Positions 63,509 through 64,000 of a stretch of 64,000 nucleotides of DNA are shown here, piece by piece; position 1 is the stretch's first letter, and every line of letters starts with the position of its first letter. Under the pieces are notes generated by a model, which saw only the letters and a list, made by a program, of their open reading frames with translations, did not search any database and was not told the DNA's origin. The stretch lies in assembly GCA_032207245.1 (NCBI GenBank), contig CM063510.1, positions 51,616,525 to 51,680,524 of the forward strand, written 5' to 3'. This DNA comes from Pardosa pseudoannulata (lineage: Eukaryota > Arthropoda > Arachnida > Araneae > Lycosidae). Both the position numbers and the translations under genes were made by a program.

Positions 63509-64000
63509 CACATTGTATGCGGGGCACGTACTAGTACGTTTTCTGACGATTGATACTTGAGCGCGGGACACGTACTAGTACGGGTTAGTGTAACAACATG
63601 GTTTGTTTGTGGGTACAAAAATAACGGTATATACAGGAAAACGAAGCCGAATGTTCTTGTCTACTACATAGATTCTGAAAAAATTTAGACAAATAAAAAC
63701 TAGTTTTTACATCAGTCGATGCGGAACCACAGGACGGGAGAAAGTTAAAACTATATACTACTATTCATATTTGATTTTTCATATTTAAGGTACTATTATA
63801 AATTTACCCACTAAAAATATATTTTTTTTTACAAAAATCTTATGGTTGTTATTTACATATTTCTATTTATATATTTGTTTATATATTTCAATATAAAATA
63901 CGAAATGTTGGTTGAAAAATTAAATAATTTTCGATGTATTGAGATTTAACTGAATAACTAAATTTACGTGAAAAACAACCGTTCCCGGTACAATTCCGCA
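63509..64000 (+). mobile_element. Possible piggyBac-type element end, cut by the window
   Basis: TTAA (63505-63508) followed by CACATTGTATGCGGGGCACG, similar in style to piggyBac-type ends. Two perfect copies of the 12-bp palindrome CGTACTAGTACG follow at 63527-63538 and 63571-63582, suggestive of transposase-binding subterminal repeats. The other end, if any, lies beyond the window. Confidence 0.4.

Overview
The window is intron- and repeat-dominated eukaryotic DNA, very AT-rich, with short coding exons separated by kilobases of non-coding sequence and many decayed transposons. The one host gene I recognise is the 3' half of an HCN-type hyperpolarization-activated, cyclic-nucleotide-gated cation channel (Ih) on the minus strand. 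Its protein sequence is of arthropod type. An arthropod is well supported; a chelicerate such as a spider is only a guess from the AT-rich, transposon-crowded texture.

The channel is encoded by four consecutive exons: 35332-35114 (selectivity filter and S6), 33353-33207 (C-linker), 26603-26360 (cyclic-nucleotide-binding domain, CNBD) and 24193-23721 (end of the CNBD, C-terminal tail, stop). All splice sites are GT-AG, phases are compatible, and the exons sum to 1083 nt (361 codons including stop). The voltage sensor and S5 exons were not found. They should lie at higher coordinates, within my detection limit in 35.4-64 kb or beyond the window.

Region by region. 0-9 kb: a possible transposase fragment at the left edge, a 180-bp AT-rich satellite (3.77-5.24 kb) and a hAT MITE with perfect 8-bp target-site duplications (TSDs). 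9-23 kb: a MITE, three further satellites (267, 149 and about 157 bp units), a Helitron-like 3' end, and otherwise featureless AT-rich DNA. 23.7-35.3 kb: the channel exons, whose introns hold a piggyBac-type MITE, LTR-like elements, a 228-bp satellite, microsatellites, a TTAA-flanked MITE and a 942-bp TTAA-flanked element. 36-38.4 kb: two hAT elements with perfect 8-bp TSDs, one carrying a broken transposase. 38.5-47 kb: a large satellite and segmental-duplication field built partly from hAT ends, with a pogo/Tigger-like insertion. 47.4-48.05 kb: a truncated LINE reverse transcriptase. 48.6-56.9 kb: tRNA-derived SINEs, a mariner split by a nested element, a palindromic element, a short MITE and a second copy of the 942-bp family. 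57.2-61.4 kb: a tandem pair of decayed hAT halves, each carrying a different insertion. 61.4-64 kb: repeats and a possible piggyBac-type end at the right edge.

There is no operon-like or pathway organisation. The most informative aspect is mutational history. In several places a duplicated segment exists with and without an insertion, so filled and empty sites can be compared directly. I found no convincing new defence, RNA or biosynthetic system.
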